DNA of 64,000 nucleotides from Vibrio breoganii (GCF_001677275.1 NZ_CP016177.1:1488001-1552000), one strand, 5' to 3'; shown: positions 1 through 9,589, counted from the stretch's first letter. The notes: generated by a model not told the origin, from the sequence alone. A program made the numbers and translations.

Positions 1-1315
1 CTGTCCCCTCAAGCTCGGTGAGCGCGCGAAGTACCGCATTGTCGAGCTCGCGTATATTACCCGGCCAGCTATAGCTGATTAAGGCGTCCATCAGGCTTGC
101 TGAGCAGCTTGGTTTATCAATGCCCAACTGAGCGCAGTGTTTTACCAGCAACATATCCAACAATGGTGCGATATCTGATGATCTGTCGCGCAGTGGCGGG
201 ATCTTGAGGTTTAAAACGTTAAGACGGAAGTAGAGATCCTGGCGGAAGGTGCCCGACTCTATCAGCTGCTCTAGCGTATGCTTAGTCGAGGCTATGACGC
301 GAACGTTGACGCTCACCTCTTTATCTTCACCTACACGTCTAAATGTGCCATCTTGTAAGAATCGTAACAGTTTGCTTTGCAAGTGTGCGGACATCTCGCC
401 AATCTCATCGAGGAAAACAGTCCCTCCATCGGCATTCTCAAAGATACCCTTATGAGGCTTACCTTGATTTGAGGCACTTTCTGCATGACCAAACAACTCA
501 GTTTCTGCCACGTCATCCGGCATAGAGGCACAACTTAGCACAATAAAGGGGTTTGCTGCGCGATGAGAGCGAGCGTGACAGGCACGAGCAAGCATTTCTT
601 TGCCGGTTCCTGTATTGCCTTCTATTAACAAGGGCTGCTCAAGCATGGAAAGTTTCTTGGCTTGTGTGATCAGCGCTTTGTGTCGGTTAGATATACCTAC
701 AAAATGCTCAAACCCCAATGGGTCGCTATCAGATACCAGCTCAGTTTGACCATGGTCTTGCCTAGATTGTCTTAGCTGAAACACGGTACTTGCGTGCACA
801 GAGGTATCGCTGTTTTGCATCAAATGGACAGGAATGATCTCCATCTGATAGTCAATGCCGCCAATCACAACGGTTTGTTTAGTCCTAGTAGCAGAGTCTT
901 CTAGCCAAGATTGATAAGAAAACTTAGGAAGCAGTTGACTGATGGAACTGCCTAATATTGACTGTTCGCTACTGTGGAATAGCTGCTTGGCTTTTTGGTT
1001 AGCCATGTCAATCTGGCCATTGAGCCCAACGGAGAGAAGCGCTTCTGACAGGTTATCAAGTACCGCGGTAAGTTCCGTGTTCTTGCGCTCGCTGGGCATA
1101 AACTGAATGCGCCTAACATCAGACACACCTTCAATGCGTCTGATTTGTGCCATCAAGGCACTAAAGGATTCAAAGTCTAATTCTGGGCAATTAAGATAAA
1201 TGATGCCGACAGGGTCAATCTCTATGCCTCGCAAATCTAGGTTTTGCGAGGTTAAGATATCCAGCAGTTCGCGGGTTAAACCTAAGCGATCTTCACACAA
1301 TACTTGTAAGCGCAC
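1..1315 (-). CDS. tyrR: TyrR, aromatic amino acid regulator (partial, C-terminus outside window)
   Basis: Transcription factor that senses aromatic amino acids and controls their synthesis and transport genes. The visible 438 codons show an N-terminal ACT-like domain (about 1-70), a PAS-like region (about 80-190) and an AAA+ domain with Walker A GNTGTGKE (233-240) and Walker B region GGTVFLDEIGE (297-307). The sigma-54-contacting GAFTGA loop is absent: the segment reads ELFGHAES, as in E. coli TyrR, which acts with sigma-70. The C-terminal helix-turn-helix lies beyond the window edge. The start is a GTG (CAC at 1313-1315); the protein then reads MRLQVLCEDRLGLTRELL, matching the TyrR N-terminus closely. 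It lies 86 bp downstream of ycjF, the same order as in E. coli. A TyrR-box-like palindrome precedes it. Confidence 0.95.
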   Translation of the reverse strand, partial: MRLQVLCEDRLGLTRELLDILTSQNLDLRGIEIDPVGIIYLNCPELDFESFSALMAQIRRIEGVSDVRRIQFMPSERKNTELTAVLDNLSEALLSVGLNGQIDMANQKAKQLFHSSEQSILGSSISQLLPKFSYQSWLEDSATRTKQTVVIGGIDYQMEIIPVHLMQNSDTSVHASTVFQLRQSRQDHGQTELVSDSDPLGFEHFVGISNRHKALITQAKKLSMLEQPLLIEGNTGTGKEMLARACHARSHRAANPFIVLSCASMPDDVAETELFGHAESASNQGKPHKGIFENADGGTVFLDEIGEMSAHLQSKLLRFLQDGTFRRVGEDKEVSVNVRVIASTKHTLEQLIESGTFRQDLYFRLNVLNLKIPPLRDRSSDIAPLLDMLLVKHCAQLGIDKPSCSASLMDALISYSWPGNIRELDNAVLRALTELEGT

Positions 1316-1329
1316 GTCTGATTCTCAAG

Positions 1330-1347
1330 TGTTCAATAATGTTTACA
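1330..1347 (-). promoter_or_regulatory. candidate TyrR box (autoregulatory)
   Basis: On the + strand the site reads TGTTCA-N6-TTTACA. The TyrR consensus is TGTAAA-N6-TTTACA, so one half is perfect and the other matches 4 of 6. It sits 15-32 bp upstream of the tyrR GTG start. E. coli tyrR is known to be autoregulated; that this site does the same here is inference. Confidence 0.45.
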
Positions 1348-1401
1348 TGAGTGTCTAGCAGAAGCGCATTTCAGTCAAGCAATATCAAGGATTAGAGCAA
1401 G

Positions 1402-2481
1402 TTAACCCTGCTCTCTTTCTTCACTATTTTGTAAACGATGTTTAACAGAGACCAATACTTGGTCACGTACATCTCGCAATCGCAGGCGATTATCGTCAGA
1501 AAATGGAATGGGTCTCATCAGTTGCGCAGCCTTAATACCCAAACGCGCCGTCAGCAAACCAACACCCACCCCTTGTGCGGCGCGAGTGGACAGCTTGGCG
1601 GTGAGATCCATGGATAAAAGATCCATGCCGGCATCCATAGCAAGCTCAGTACCACCCGCCGCGGCCATATTGAATAAAGTCAGTCTTAGTAACTGAATTC
1701 GAGACCAATACCCTAGCTCTACGCCATATTCTTTAGCGATGCGATTGATAAGGGAGATGTTTCTCCACGCCACCAGCAACATATCAGCGGCGGCCAAAGG
1801 ACTCACCGCAACCATCACGGCGGCCTCAGATGAATACTTGGCAATGGCTTTGTTGATCTTCTGATCCACAGGAGATAACACATACCCCTGATACAAATCT
1901 AACATGTCACGATCAGAGTGATTGTCACTTTTATGTTGCGACCATTTAGACAGACCTACGTTTTCGACACCCGATGCGGTCATTGTCTTAGAAAGAGAAT
2001 CACAAAACGGCCCGGCATTACCATAGTCGTTATTGTCATACAGCTGTTGAGCCTTCATTTGCACGTCGCCTTGGTGACGAAGACGTCTCATTTTAAGTAG
2101 CTCACGCAGTATCGCGCCTGCCCCTATCGCGCACCCGCCGGTTAACAACACCGTCCATGACAAACTAAGAAGGTCATTCGTTTGAAACGCACCGATGAAG
2201 GAGTCAACCAGTTGCCATGCACTTAAGCCGCCCAAGGTGGCAAACAGTAGCTTCCAACGCAGCGGAACTCGACGTCGGTTAAACAGCGTCTCTACCTTCT
2301 CTTCGATCGGCTCATCTACTGCGGTAGCAATAGGCTCAGCCTTGATAAATTGGTGATCTTCAAAGGTTTGCTTTGTTCCAAGATCAGGCTGCGCCTCTTT
2401 ATATTGAGTGTTTGCACTTTCATCGCGATCACTTTCATCACCTGAGCGCGTAAACACTTGTTTTTGTTTATATTCGTTCAA
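1402..2481 (-). CDS. ycjF: YcjF-family inner membrane protein (DUF697/UPF0283)
   Basis: Predicted inner-membrane protein of 359 residues, the usual partner of the YcjX GTPase-like protein and linked in enterobacteria to the phage-shock/envelope-stress regulon. The first 70 residues are hydrophilic and poorly conserved. Two hydrophobic segments follow at about 75-95 and 103-125, then a C-terminal DUF697 region rich in Ala and Gly (about 210-330). The start is TTG (CAA at 2479-2481) with GAGGT seven bases upstream; the only nearby ATG is out of frame and stops at once. Only 4 bp separate it from the ycjX stop, so translation is probably coupled. The molecular function is not established. Confidence 0.9.
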   Translation of the reverse strand: MNEYKQKQVFTRSGDESDRDESANTQYKEAQPDLGTKQTFEDHQFIKAEPIATAVDEPIEEKVETLFNRRRVPLRWKLLFATLGGLSAWQLVDSFIGAFQTNDLLSLSWTVLLTGGCAIGAGAILRELLKMRRLRHQGDVQMKAQQLYDNNDYGNAGPFCDSLSKTMTASGVENVGLSKWSQHKSDNHSDRDMLDLYQGYVLSPVDQKINKAIAKYSSEAAVMVAVSPLAAADMLLVAWRNISLINRIAKEYGVELGYWSRIQLLRLTLFNMAAAGGTELAMDAGMDLLSMDLTAKLSTRAAQGVGVGLLTARLGIKAAQLMRPIPFSDDNRLRLRDVRDQVLVSVKHRLQNSEEREQG

Positions 2482-2485
2482 AGCA

Positions 2486-3856
2486 TTACCTCAACTTATC
2501 GCCCAGCAAGAACTGCATCACCTTATCCATACCGATATGTGGTAGTGGCGTTGCTTCAACATAGTTTTGCGGTCTAAAACTGACAAAATCGAACCCCTGT
2601 TTATCCCAGAATTCTGCTTTGGGCAGGGTTGCTGGCACCTCTCCAGGATATAGAGTGAGCGCATTTCCTTCGATTGTTGTGCCATTAACAACAGGAATTG
2701 ATTTCCCTTTCTGATCGACAAATCCTGCATCCGTCGATTTTATCGAAGCGAACGGCATGCACTCCATGGACACACTTTCAAAAGAGACATGTTGCCAAAT
2801 TGGTTGCACCAAGTGTCGAAGCAACAAATTCAAATTTGAATGTTGATCAGGAGTAATGTGGTCAGCTTTGGTTGCCGCGAATAACAACTTGTCGGTTCTT
2901 GGGGAAAACAAGCGACGAATTAGACTGTTTTTCCCGTAGCTGAAGCTCTTCATTATTTCGGTAAGTGCCACCTGCATATCGCTAAAGGCATGCTCACCCT
3001 GATTAAGAGGCGTTAACACATCAACCAACAAGATTTGTCTATCGAAGGAAGAAAAATAATGTCGATAGAAGGGTTTAATGACCTGTTGCTGATACTCTTT
3101 GTAGCGCTTGGATAACAAATTGACTGCGCTACCCTTGGCAGGTTTGTCCTTGACTGTATAAGGAAAGAACAGCACTACCGGTGCATCGGCGAGCTCACCA
3201 GGCAACACAAAGCGCCCAGGCTGTATCAGCTGATAGCCCTTCGATTTGAGATCCAGTAATAGCTTGGTGTATTGCGCTGCGACCTCATTGATAAGCTTGT
3301 CGTCATTAAACTCGTCGTAATCAAGGTGCTGGCTACGCGCTAACCACGCCTCGACTTCAGGAAGGTTTATCTGCTGAAGACGTAATAACTGCTGCTCAGA
3401 CCATGCTTGAAAGTCCATCTCTAACATCGGCAGATCCAGCAGCCACTCTCCCGGGTAGTCCACTAGATCCACATATAAGGTGGCATGACGACTTATCAAT
3501 TTTCGGGCTTTGCTACTCGGCTTATATTTGATTGCAATACGAATCTCACTCACATCACGAGTAGGTGTTGGCCATTGCGGGGTTTCAAGAGTCAAAGATT
3601 CATAAGAACCGTCTAGATTAAATCTAGGAGTGAGAAGGTTCTTTTGTGGCACTCTTCGTGCACCTAGCACCCTAGCATCTCTCTGCGCCGCCAATAAAGG
3701 CAGGTTGTCATGGGTTGACGTATGTAGCAGCTGGTCCACAAAGGAGGTAATAAATGCAGTCTTACCTGCACGAGAAAGGCCGGTGACACCAATTCTTAGG
3801 TGTGCATCCAGCCCTCTATTAAGTAGTTGTTTTGCTTCGTTTGTTATTTTGTTCAT
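2486..3856 (-). CDS. ycjX: YcjX-family P-loop protein (DUF463)
   Basis: P-loop NTPase of the YcjX family, 456 residues, close to the normal family length. The Walker A motif GLSRAGKT lies at about 26-33 and a DYPGEW segment near 130 corresponds to the switch region. It is the first gene of the ycjX-ycjF pair, with tyrR following, as in E. coli and other Vibrio-like genomes. AGGAG lies 7 bases before the ATG. In enterobacteria the gene is induced with the phage-shock response; I see no clear sigma-54 promoter in the short space upstream, so that regulation is not supported here. The biochemical role is unknown. Confidence 0.92.
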   Translation of the reverse strand: MNKITNEAKQLLNRGLDAHLRIGVTGLSRAGKTAFITSFVDQLLHTSTHDNLPLLAAQRDARVLGARRVPQKNLLTPRFNLDGSYESLTLETPQWPTPTRDVSEIRIAIKYKPSSKARKLISRHATLYVDLVDYPGEWLLDLPMLEMDFQAWSEQQLLRLQQINLPEVEAWLARSQHLDYDEFNDDKLINEVAAQYTKLLLDLKSKGYQLIQPGRFVLPGELADAPVVLFFPYTVKDKPAKGSAVNLLSKRYKEYQQQVIKPFYRHYFSSFDRQILLVDVLTPLNQGEHAFSDMQVALTEIMKSFSYGKNSLIRRLFSPRTDKLLFAATKADHITPDQHSNLNLLLRHLVQPIWQHVSFESVSMECMPFASIKSTDAGFVDQKGKSIPVVNGTTIEGNALTLYPGEVPATLPKAEFWDKQGFDFVSFRPQNYVEATPLPHIGMDKVMQFLLGDKLR

Positions 3857-3928
3857 ATCACGCTCCTAAACTCAAGATATTGAATTACTCTCCAAATATC
3901 CAGCGTTAGAGCGCAACATTAACAAGAT

Positions 3929-4114
3929 TTAATCATCGGCAATGAGCTTAAAAATGACAAACAGAGCGAGTTCCAAAAGAAGTGTAAGTACTATCGTGAT
4001 GGTAATGTACTTCTCGTGGAAAATGGCAATACCATTGAGAATAAGGTCATAGCAAAGGAAGCCACCGATAACGACGGCAACGATGATCTGAAGAATTTGT
4101 ACAAAGCGTGGCAT
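3929..4114 (-). CDS. small two-helix membrane protein, function unknown
   Basis: A 61-residue protein made almost entirely of two predicted transmembrane helices (about 6-28 and 38-58) joined by a short loop that includes HEKY. The ATG is preceded by a good ribosome site (AGGGGA, six bases upstream), which supports it as a real gene despite its size. It lies between the terminator downstream of fumarase and ycjX on the same strand, with 72 bp before ycjX, so it could be transcribed with ycjX-ycjF. I do not recognise the family. PspD and PspG, the small membrane proteins of the phage-shock response, do not resemble it. Confidence 0.6.
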   Translation of the reverse strand: MPRFVQILQIIVAVVIGGFLCYDLILNGIAIFHEKYITITIVLTLLLELALFVIFKLIADD

Positions 4115-4170
4115 AACATCCCCTGTTAATAAAAGTCACAACTTAATTGTATCAGCTATCTCGCTGAATT

Positions 4171-4202
4171 TTCGAAAAAAAGCGCAATCTTTGATTGCGC
4201 TT
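4171..4202 (-). terminator. rho-independent terminator
   Basis: Perfect 9-bp stem (AGCGCAATC with GATTGCGCT) and a short loop. On the minus strand it is followed by seven T residues. It lies downstream of fumarase and of the fold-back element, and upstream of the small membrane protein gene. Confidence 0.85.
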
Positions 4203-4222
4203 CATCTGTTTAGATTAACTAG

Positions 4223-4382
4223 TACCAATCACACTAAATAGGTGATCAGAAATAGCGCAAGGAAAATGCTTGAGAACAAGGCAGGATTTTTCGATTAGTA
4301 GTAATTCTACAATCAAAAATTCTAACGCAGTTATCGAGCATTTTAACCAGCTAGCATGACCAGTTATTTAGTACGATTGGTA
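4223..4382. repeat. 160-bp MITE-like fold-back element with 18-bp terminal inverted repeats
   Basis: The ends are TACCAATCACACTAAATA (4223-4240) and, read in reverse complement, TACCAATCGTACTAAATA (4365-4382), a 16 of 18 match. Inside there are further nested arms, including AAAATGCT near the left and AGCATTTT near the right, and GATTAGTAG facing CTACAATC around the centre. The whole element can fold into one long imperfect hairpin. It has no coding capacity and ends 5 bp from the fumarase stop codon. No second copy occurs in this window. From memory, similar sequences recur in Vibrionaceae genomes, but that needs a search. Confidence 0.75.
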
Positions 4383-4387
4383 TAGAG

Positions 4388-5902
4388 TTAATCCATTTCG
4401 GCAATTTTTACCTTCCAAGTTTCTGGACCAATCTGGTGTGCATTGGCACCACTTGAGTCTACCGCAACGGTGACAGGCATATCTTCAACATCAAATTCGT
4501 AGATCGCCTCCATGCCTAGCTCTTCAAATGCAATCACCTTGGCACTCTTGATGGCTTTAGAGACAAGGTAAGCAGCGCCACCCACAGCCATGAGATACAC
4601 CGCTTTGTTTTCTTTAATAAGCTCAACGGTTTGCGCGCCGCGTTCAGCCTTGCCTATCATGCCGGCAATGCCTGTTTTTGACAACATCATCTCAGTGAAC
4701 TTATCCATACGCGTTGAGGTGGTTGGGCCCGCGGGTCCTACCGCTTCATCACCTACTGCATCCACAGGGCCAACGTAGTAAATAAACTTGCCTTTAAAGT
4801 CGACACCTTCTGGCAAGCCTTCACCGCTTTCTAGAAGCTGTTGAATACGTTTGTGGGCGGCATCACGTCCAGTCAACATCTTGCCTGACAGCAATAAGGT
4901 CTCACCGGTTTTCCAGGTTTCAATATCGGCTTGGGTGACAGAATCCAGATTCACTCGGCGCGCTTTAGCGCCCGCATCCCACGAGATTTCTGGCCAGTCT
5001 TCAAGTTTAGGTGGAACCAAATTCGCCGGGCCCGACCCATCTAGAGTGAAATGTACGTGTCTGGTTGCTGCGCAGTTTGGGATCATGCATACAGGCTTAG
5101 ACGCTGCGTGGGTTGGCGCGGTTTTGATTTTCACATCCACCACGGTGGTTAAGCCGCCAAGGCCTTGAGCACCAATACCGGTTTTGTTGGCACGCTCGAA
5201 GATCTCTAAGCGCATCTTCTCTTCTGTGGTTTGTGCGCCTCGCTCCATCAATTCATGGATATCAACGGGATCCATTAAGGATTCTTTTGCCAGTACTGCT
5301 GCTTTTTCTGCAGTACCACCAATGCCTATCCCTAGCATGCCCGGTGGACACCAGCCTGCGCCCATTGTTGGCAAGGTTTTTTCAACCCATTCTGCTACGT
5401 CATCGGATGGATTTAGCATTACCATCTTGGTTTTGTTTTCTGAGCCACCGCCCTTAGCGGCAATCTGTACCTCAACCTTGTCACCTGGCACCATATTAAT
5501 GTGCACAACAGCAGGTGTATTGTCTTTAGTATTGATACGCTTGCCCGCTGGGTCTAACAAAATAGACGCTCGAAGCGGGTTATCTGGATTGGTGTAGGCT
5601 TGTCGTACGCCCTCATCAATCATCTCTTGTACTGTGACGTCGGTGTCTTCCCACTGTACTTTCATGCCAATGTTCACGAAACACGTCACAATGCCAGTAT
5701 CCTGACAAATAGGTCTGTGGCCTTCTGCTGACATTCGAGAGTTAATTAGGATCTGTGCAATCGCATCCTTTGCCGCAGTGCTTTCTTCGGCGTGGTACGC
5801 TTTTTCTAACGCTTGCACAAAATCAAGCGGATGGTAGTAAGAGATGTATTGAAGTGCATCAGCGACGCTGCTGATAAGATCTTGCTTACGAATTACGGTC
5901 AT
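4388..5902 (-). CDS. fumA: class I fumarate hydratase (4Fe-4S)
   Basis: Oxygen-sensitive iron-sulfur fumarase that interconverts fumarate and malate in the TCA cycle. It has 504 residues, shorter at the N-terminus than E. coli FumA (548). Cluster-ligand candidates are Cys66 (ICQDTG), Cys185 (GWCPPGMLG) and Cys272 or Cys277 (CMIPNC). The first two are 119 residues apart, as in characterised class I enzymes. Both the N-terminal fumarase domain and the C-terminal beta-domain (from about 300, with VGPAGPTTSTRMD) are present. It is divergent from pabB with about 160 bp between. Whether it is best called FumA or FumB cannot be decided from sequence alone. Confidence 0.93.
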   Translation of the reverse strand: MTVIRKQDLISSVADALQYISYYHPLDFVQALEKAYHAEESTAAKDAIAQILINSRMSAEGHRPICQDTGIVTCFVNIGMKVQWEDTDVTVQEMIDEGVRQAYTNPDNPLRASILLDPAGKRINTKDNTPAVVHINMVPGDKVEVQIAAKGGGSENKTKMVMLNPSDDVAEWVEKTLPTMGAGWCPPGMLGIGIGGTAEKAAVLAKESLMDPVDIHELMERGAQTTEEKMRLEIFERANKTGIGAQGLGGLTTVVDVKIKTAPTHAASKPVCMIPNCAATRHVHFTLDGSGPANLVPPKLEDWPEISWDAGAKARRVNLDSVTQADIETWKTGETLLLSGKMLTGRDAAHKRIQQLLESGEGLPEGVDFKGKFIYYVGPVDAVGDEAVGPAGPTTSTRMDKFTEMMLSKTGIAGMIGKAERGAQTVELIKENKAVYLMAVGGAAYLVSKAIKSAKVIAFEELGMEAIYEFDVEDMPVTVAVDSSGANAHQIGPETWKVKIAEMD

Positions 5903-6062
5903 TCGCGGAGCCCCTTTTGGTCAGTCTGAATCCGTTTCAAGCACGATAAAGCCTATGACTTCACGTGCGTTCTGAACTTGAGATAAATCTATGATACTCT
6001 TGAGGCGATTCTCAAACCACACTCACCTTTACGGTGTCGTCACATTTCAAGCAATTTGATAG

Positions 6063-7421
6063 ATGTCTGATTTAAATATTCAAACCGAGCAACTCATTTA
6101 TCGAAAGGATCTCGCCCTAGATCTGTTCGAAAAAATAGAACATTACCCTTACGCCATGCTGCTGCGCTCCGCATCGGATAATCACCCAAACAGTCGTTAT
6201 GATATTTTGGTGCATTCACCACAGATCACAGTAGAAACCTATGGCGACGTGAGTGATGTAACAATAGAAGGCGAGCTTTCTCAAGTTGCAGAGGATCCTT
6301 TCGAACTCTTGCGAAGACTGCAACAGCAATACCTGCCTTATTCACATACCGATACACATCTCCCCTTTATTGGTGGCTGGCTTGGCTACTTTGCTTACGA
6401 TCTTGGCAGACGCATTGAAGACTTTAAAAGCATTGCCAAACGAGATCTTAACGCGCCGGATATGGCGGTGGGTCTGTATGAAAAGGCATTGGTGGTTGAT
6501 CACGAACTCAAACAAGCTTACTGGGTTGGACAAAACCTCAGTGGCGACAACATGCCTTCCCACTCTCAAGAGTTTGATGTCGAGCATCCTTCGTTCCAGT
6601 TAGAGACGCCTTGGTCTGCCAATATGAGCAAATCGCAATATCAGGGTAAATTTGAGGCTGTTCAAGACTATCTGTTAGCGGGTGATTGTTATCAAATCAA
6701 CCTAGCCCAGCGCTTTAGCGCTGGATACTCTGGCAACGAATGGCAGGCATACAAGACCCTAGAAAATGAGAACAAGGCGCCGTTTTCTGCGTTTATTCGC
6801 TTATCGCACAATGCGGTGCTCAGTATATCGCCAGAGCGCTTTTTATTGGCTCACGATAAACAAGTCGAGACCAAGCCAATTAAGGGCACAAGGCCACGCT
6901 TTAACGATCCCTTAAAAGACAAACAGCAAAGAGACGACTTACAAACGGCAGAGAAAGACCAAGCCGAAAACCTGATGATTGTGGATCTGCTGCGTAACGA
7001 CATAGGGCGCGTGTCCTCCCCTGGTAGTGTGAAAGTCCCGCATTTGTTTGAAATAGAGAGCTTCCCTGCGGTTCATCATCTGGTGAGTACGATTACCGGT
7101 GTATTGGACGAGCAGTATGACGAGTACGACTTGCTTCGCGCTTGTTTTCCGGGAGGGTCAATTACTGGCGCACCCAAGGTCAGAGCCATGCAGATCATAG
7201 AAGAGCTTGAGCCTCATCGTCGCAGTGTTTATTGCGGTAGCATTGGCTATATCAGTCGATGTGGCAATATGGACACTAGCATCACCATCAGAACGCTTAT
7301 CACAGAAGATCAAAAAATCCATGCCTGGGCAGGCGGTGGATTGGTCGCTGACAGTGAGTGTGAATCAGAATATCAAGAAACCTTACATAAACTTGGCAAA
7401 ATTCTGCCAGTATTAGAATAG
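6063..7421 (+). CDS. pabB: aminodeoxychorismate synthase component I
   Basis: Converts chorismate with ammonia to 4-amino-4-deoxychorismate in p-aminobenzoate and folate synthesis, working with the PabA glutaminase. At 452 residues it has the family length. The N-terminal anthranilate-synthase-I-like region is followed by a chorismate-binding domain with KPIKGTRPR. Its lysine falls at position 274, the residue that forms the covalent intermediate in E. coli PabB; anthranilate synthases do not carry a lysine there. The C-terminal GGSITGAPKVRAM and GGGLVADS motifs are intact. nudL follows immediately and is probably co-transcribed. Confidence 0.95.
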   Translation: MSDLNIQTEQLIYRKDLALDLFEKIEHYPYAMLLRSASDNHPNSRYDILVHSPQITVETYGDVSDVTIEGELSQVAEDPFELLRRLQQQYLPYSHTDTHLPFIGGWLGYFAYDLGRRIEDFKSIAKRDLNAPDMAVGLYEKALVVDHELKQAYWVGQNLSGDNMPSHSQEFDVEHPSFQLETPWSANMSKSQYQGKFEAVQDYLLAGDCYQINLAQRFSAGYSGNEWQAYKTLENENKAPFSAFIRLSHNAVLSISPERFLLAHDKQVETKPIKGTRPRFNDPLKDKQQRDDLQTAEKDQAENLMIVDLLRNDIGRVSSPGSVKVPHLFEIESFPAVHHLVSTITGVLDEQYDEYDLLRACFPGGSITGAPKVRAMQIIEELEPHRRSVYCGSIGYISRCGNMDTSITIRTLITEDQKIHAWAGGGLVADSECESEYQETLHKLGKILPVLE

Positions 7422-7443
7422 TGAATTGTTCAGAGAGGAAGGC

Positions 7444-8043
7444 ATGACCAAAGACGAGTTTTTATTGAGATTTAATCTGAGTAAGCCTTCTTCCTACGAT
7501 ACACAAAGCCTGCAACGACTGGCCCATTTTGACCAAGATGTGCTAAGGCCTGCTGCCGTATTAATTGGTCTGGTTGAGCGCAGCAATCGTCTTCATGTCA
7601 TCCTCACTAAGCGCGCAGCCCATCTTAAGCACCACCCAGGGCAAGTAAGCTTCCCCGGAGGAAAATACGAGCAAGATGACTGTCTTCTAAGTGTTACTGC
7701 GGTAAGAGAAACCTATGAAGAAGTGGGCATTGACCCCTCATTGATCACGGTAGCGGGTGCTCTGCCCCCATTACCGACTCTAAGTCAGTTTGCGGTGACC
7801 CCTTATATTGCTTTTATCGACTCTAACTACCAGTCAAAGCTTGATCCCAACGAGGTAGATGAGGCATTTGAAGTGCCCGCCGAGTTTCTCTTTGCACGCC
7901 AGAACCTCGCAAGTTTCCATTTCCAGTTAAAAACCGTCACCCACAAGGTGTTTGCTATCCCCTATCAAAGACACTTTATCTGGGGAGTCACTGCGCAAAT
8001 TATTGATGCAATGCAAAGACAGCTCACTTATTTGATGGATTAA
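7444..8043 (+). CDS. nudL: CoA pyrophosphatase, Nudix hydrolase NudL
   Basis: Nudix hydrolase of the NudL/YeaB subfamily, predicted to cleave CoA and its derivatives to phosphopantetheine plus 3',5'-ADP. It shows the subfamily signature TKRAAHLKHHPGQVSFPGGK before the Nudix helix, and the core RETYEEVGI. The first half of the Nudix box deviates from the general consensus by one residue, which is usual for NudL. I chose the ATG at 7444, which has GAGGAA directly upstream; an in-frame TTG at 7426 would add six residues but lacks a ribosome site. The gene follows pabB by 22 bp, an arrangement also seen in E. coli. Confidence 0.92.
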   Translation: MTKDEFLLRFNLSKPSSYDTQSLQRLAHFDQDVLRPAAVLIGLVERSNRLHVILTKRAAHLKHHPGQVSFPGGKYEQDDCLLSVTAVRETYEEVGIDPSLITVAGALPPLPTLSQFAVTPYIAFIDSNYQSKLDPNEVDEAFEVPAEFLFARQNLASFHFQLKTVTHKVFAIPYQRHFIWGVTAQIIDAMQRQLTYLMD

Positions 8044-8171
8044 ACAGCGCTTAATAAAAAATACCCATGAAATAGGCACTCTTTACTTGATGCAAAATTA
8101 TTGGTGAGTAAACTGATAAGTTCTATTTAATTTTCTATTTCTCGATAGCATCTATTGGAGAGTAATACCAA

Positions 8172-9572
8172 ATGACTTACGCGCCTGTAACAGACGTACT
8201 TAGCGGAAAGCTCGAAGTAAACAGTGAAATCACTGTTCGTGGCTGGATCCGCTCACGTCGCGATTCCAAAGCTGGAATCTCTTTTCTTGCCATCTATGAC
8301 GGCTCTTGTTTCGACCCGATTCAGGCCGTGGTCCCAAATAGTTTAAATAATTACGATGAAGAAGTACTAAAACTGACCACAGGTTGCTCTGTAGAAGTGA
8401 CAGGTACCGTCGTAGAGTCTCCAGCAAAAGGTCAAGATTTTGAGCTAGCTGCAACCGCTGTAACAGTGGTTGGCTGGGTTGAAGATGCTGACACTTACCC
8501 AATGGCTAAGACTCGTCATTCTATCGAGTACCTTCGTGAAGTGGCACACCTTCGCCCACGTACCAACGTGATTGGCGCTGTTGCTCGCGTGCGTAACTGC
8601 TTGTCACAAGCGATCCATCGCTTCTACCACGAGCAAGGCTTCTTCTGGACTTCAGCTCCGCTAATCACAGCATCTGATGCTGAAGGTGCGGGTGAGATGT
8701 TCCGCGTATCCACTTTGGATATGGAAAACCTACCGCGCACTGATAAAGGCGATGTGGACTACAACGAAGATTTCTTCGGCAAAGAAACATTCCTTACTGT
8801 ATCTGGCCAGTTGAACGCAGAAGCGTATGCATGTGCCCTAAGCAAGGTGTACACCTTTGGTCCAACGTTCCGCGCAGAAAACTCAAACACCAGCCGCCAC
8901 CTAGCGGAGTTCTGGATGGTTGAGCCAGAGATCGCGTTTGCTGATCTTGATGATGCAGCGAAACTGGCTGAAGACATGCTTAAGTATGTATTCAAAGCGG
9001 TTCTTGCAGAGCGTCGTGACGATCTAGAGTTCTTTGCACAGCGCATTGACAAGCAAGCGATCTCTCGCCTTGAGCAGTTCGTAGACGCTGACTTTGCACA
9101 AGTGGACTACACAGACGCCATTCAAATTCTACTGGACTCTGGTCGTGAGTTTGAATTTGACGTTGAGTGGGGCATCGACATGTCATCTGAGCATGAGCGT
9201 TACCTTGCAGAAGAACACTTCAAGGCACCGGTAATCGTTAAGAACTACCCGAAAGACATCAAAGCCTTCTACATGCGCTTGAACGACGACGGCAAAACTG
9301 TTGCTGCGATGGACGTTCTAGCACCTGGCATTGGTGAAATCATCGGTGGTGCTCAGCGCGAAGAACGTCTAGATATTCTAGATGAGCGTATGATTGCTAT
9401 GGGTATCGACCCTGAGCACATGAGCTGGTACCGCGACCTACGTAAATACGGCACAGTGCCACACGCTGGTTTCGGTCTTGGTTTTGAGCGCTTAGTATCG
9501 TACGTAACTGGTATGGGCAACGTTCGTGACGTGATTCCATTCCCACGTACACCACGCAGCGCGAACTTCTAA
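8172..9572 (+). CDS. asnS: asparaginyl-tRNA synthetase
   Basis: Class IIb aminoacyl-tRNA synthetase charging tRNA-Asn, 466 residues as in E. coli. The N-terminal OB-fold anticodon-binding domain (about 1-115, [22 protein letters not shown]) is followed by the catalytic core with motif 2 ([20 protein letters not shown]) and motif 3 ([15 protein letters not shown]). Codon use is strongly biased, as in highly expressed genes. GGAG lies in the leader shortly before the ATG. A strong terminator follows, so it is probably a single-gene unit. Confidence 0.98.
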   Translation: MTYAPVTDVLSGKLEVNSEITVRGWIRSRRDSKAGISFLAIYDGSCFDPIQAVVPNSLNNYDEEVLKLTTGCSVEVTGTVVESPAKGQDFELAATAVTVVGWVEDADTYPMAKTRHSIEYLREVAHLRPRTNVIGAVARVRNCLSQAIHRFYHEQGFFWTSAPLITASDAEGAGEMFRVSTLDMENLPRTDKGDVDYNEDFFGKETFLTVSGQLNAEAYACALSKVYTFGPTFRAENSNTSRHLAEFWMVEPEIAFADLDDAAKLAEDMLKYVFKAVLAERRDDLEFFAQRIDKQAISRLEQFVDADFAQVDYTDAIQILLDSGREFEFDVEWGIDMSSEHERYLAEEHFKAPVIVKNYPKDIKAFYMRLNDDGKTVAAMDVLAPGIGEIIGGAQREERLDILDERMIAMGIDPEHMSWYRDLRKYGTVPHAGFGLGFERLVSYVTGMGNVRDVIPFPRTPRSANF

Positions 9573-9589
9573 GTCGACTGCTGTTATAA

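Noticed and set aside
249..531. Small open frames on both strands within tyrR
   Set aside because: They overlap the conserved AAA+ domain of tyrR and are shadows of its codon pattern.
4851..5597. Long open frames on the + strand opposite fumarase
   Set aside because: They are antisense shadows of a well-conserved gene, with no ribosome sites or recognisable products.
7640..7740. NudL with a broken Nudix box
   Set aside because: The deviation from the general Nudix consensus is normal for the NudL/YeaB subfamily, whose own signature is intact.
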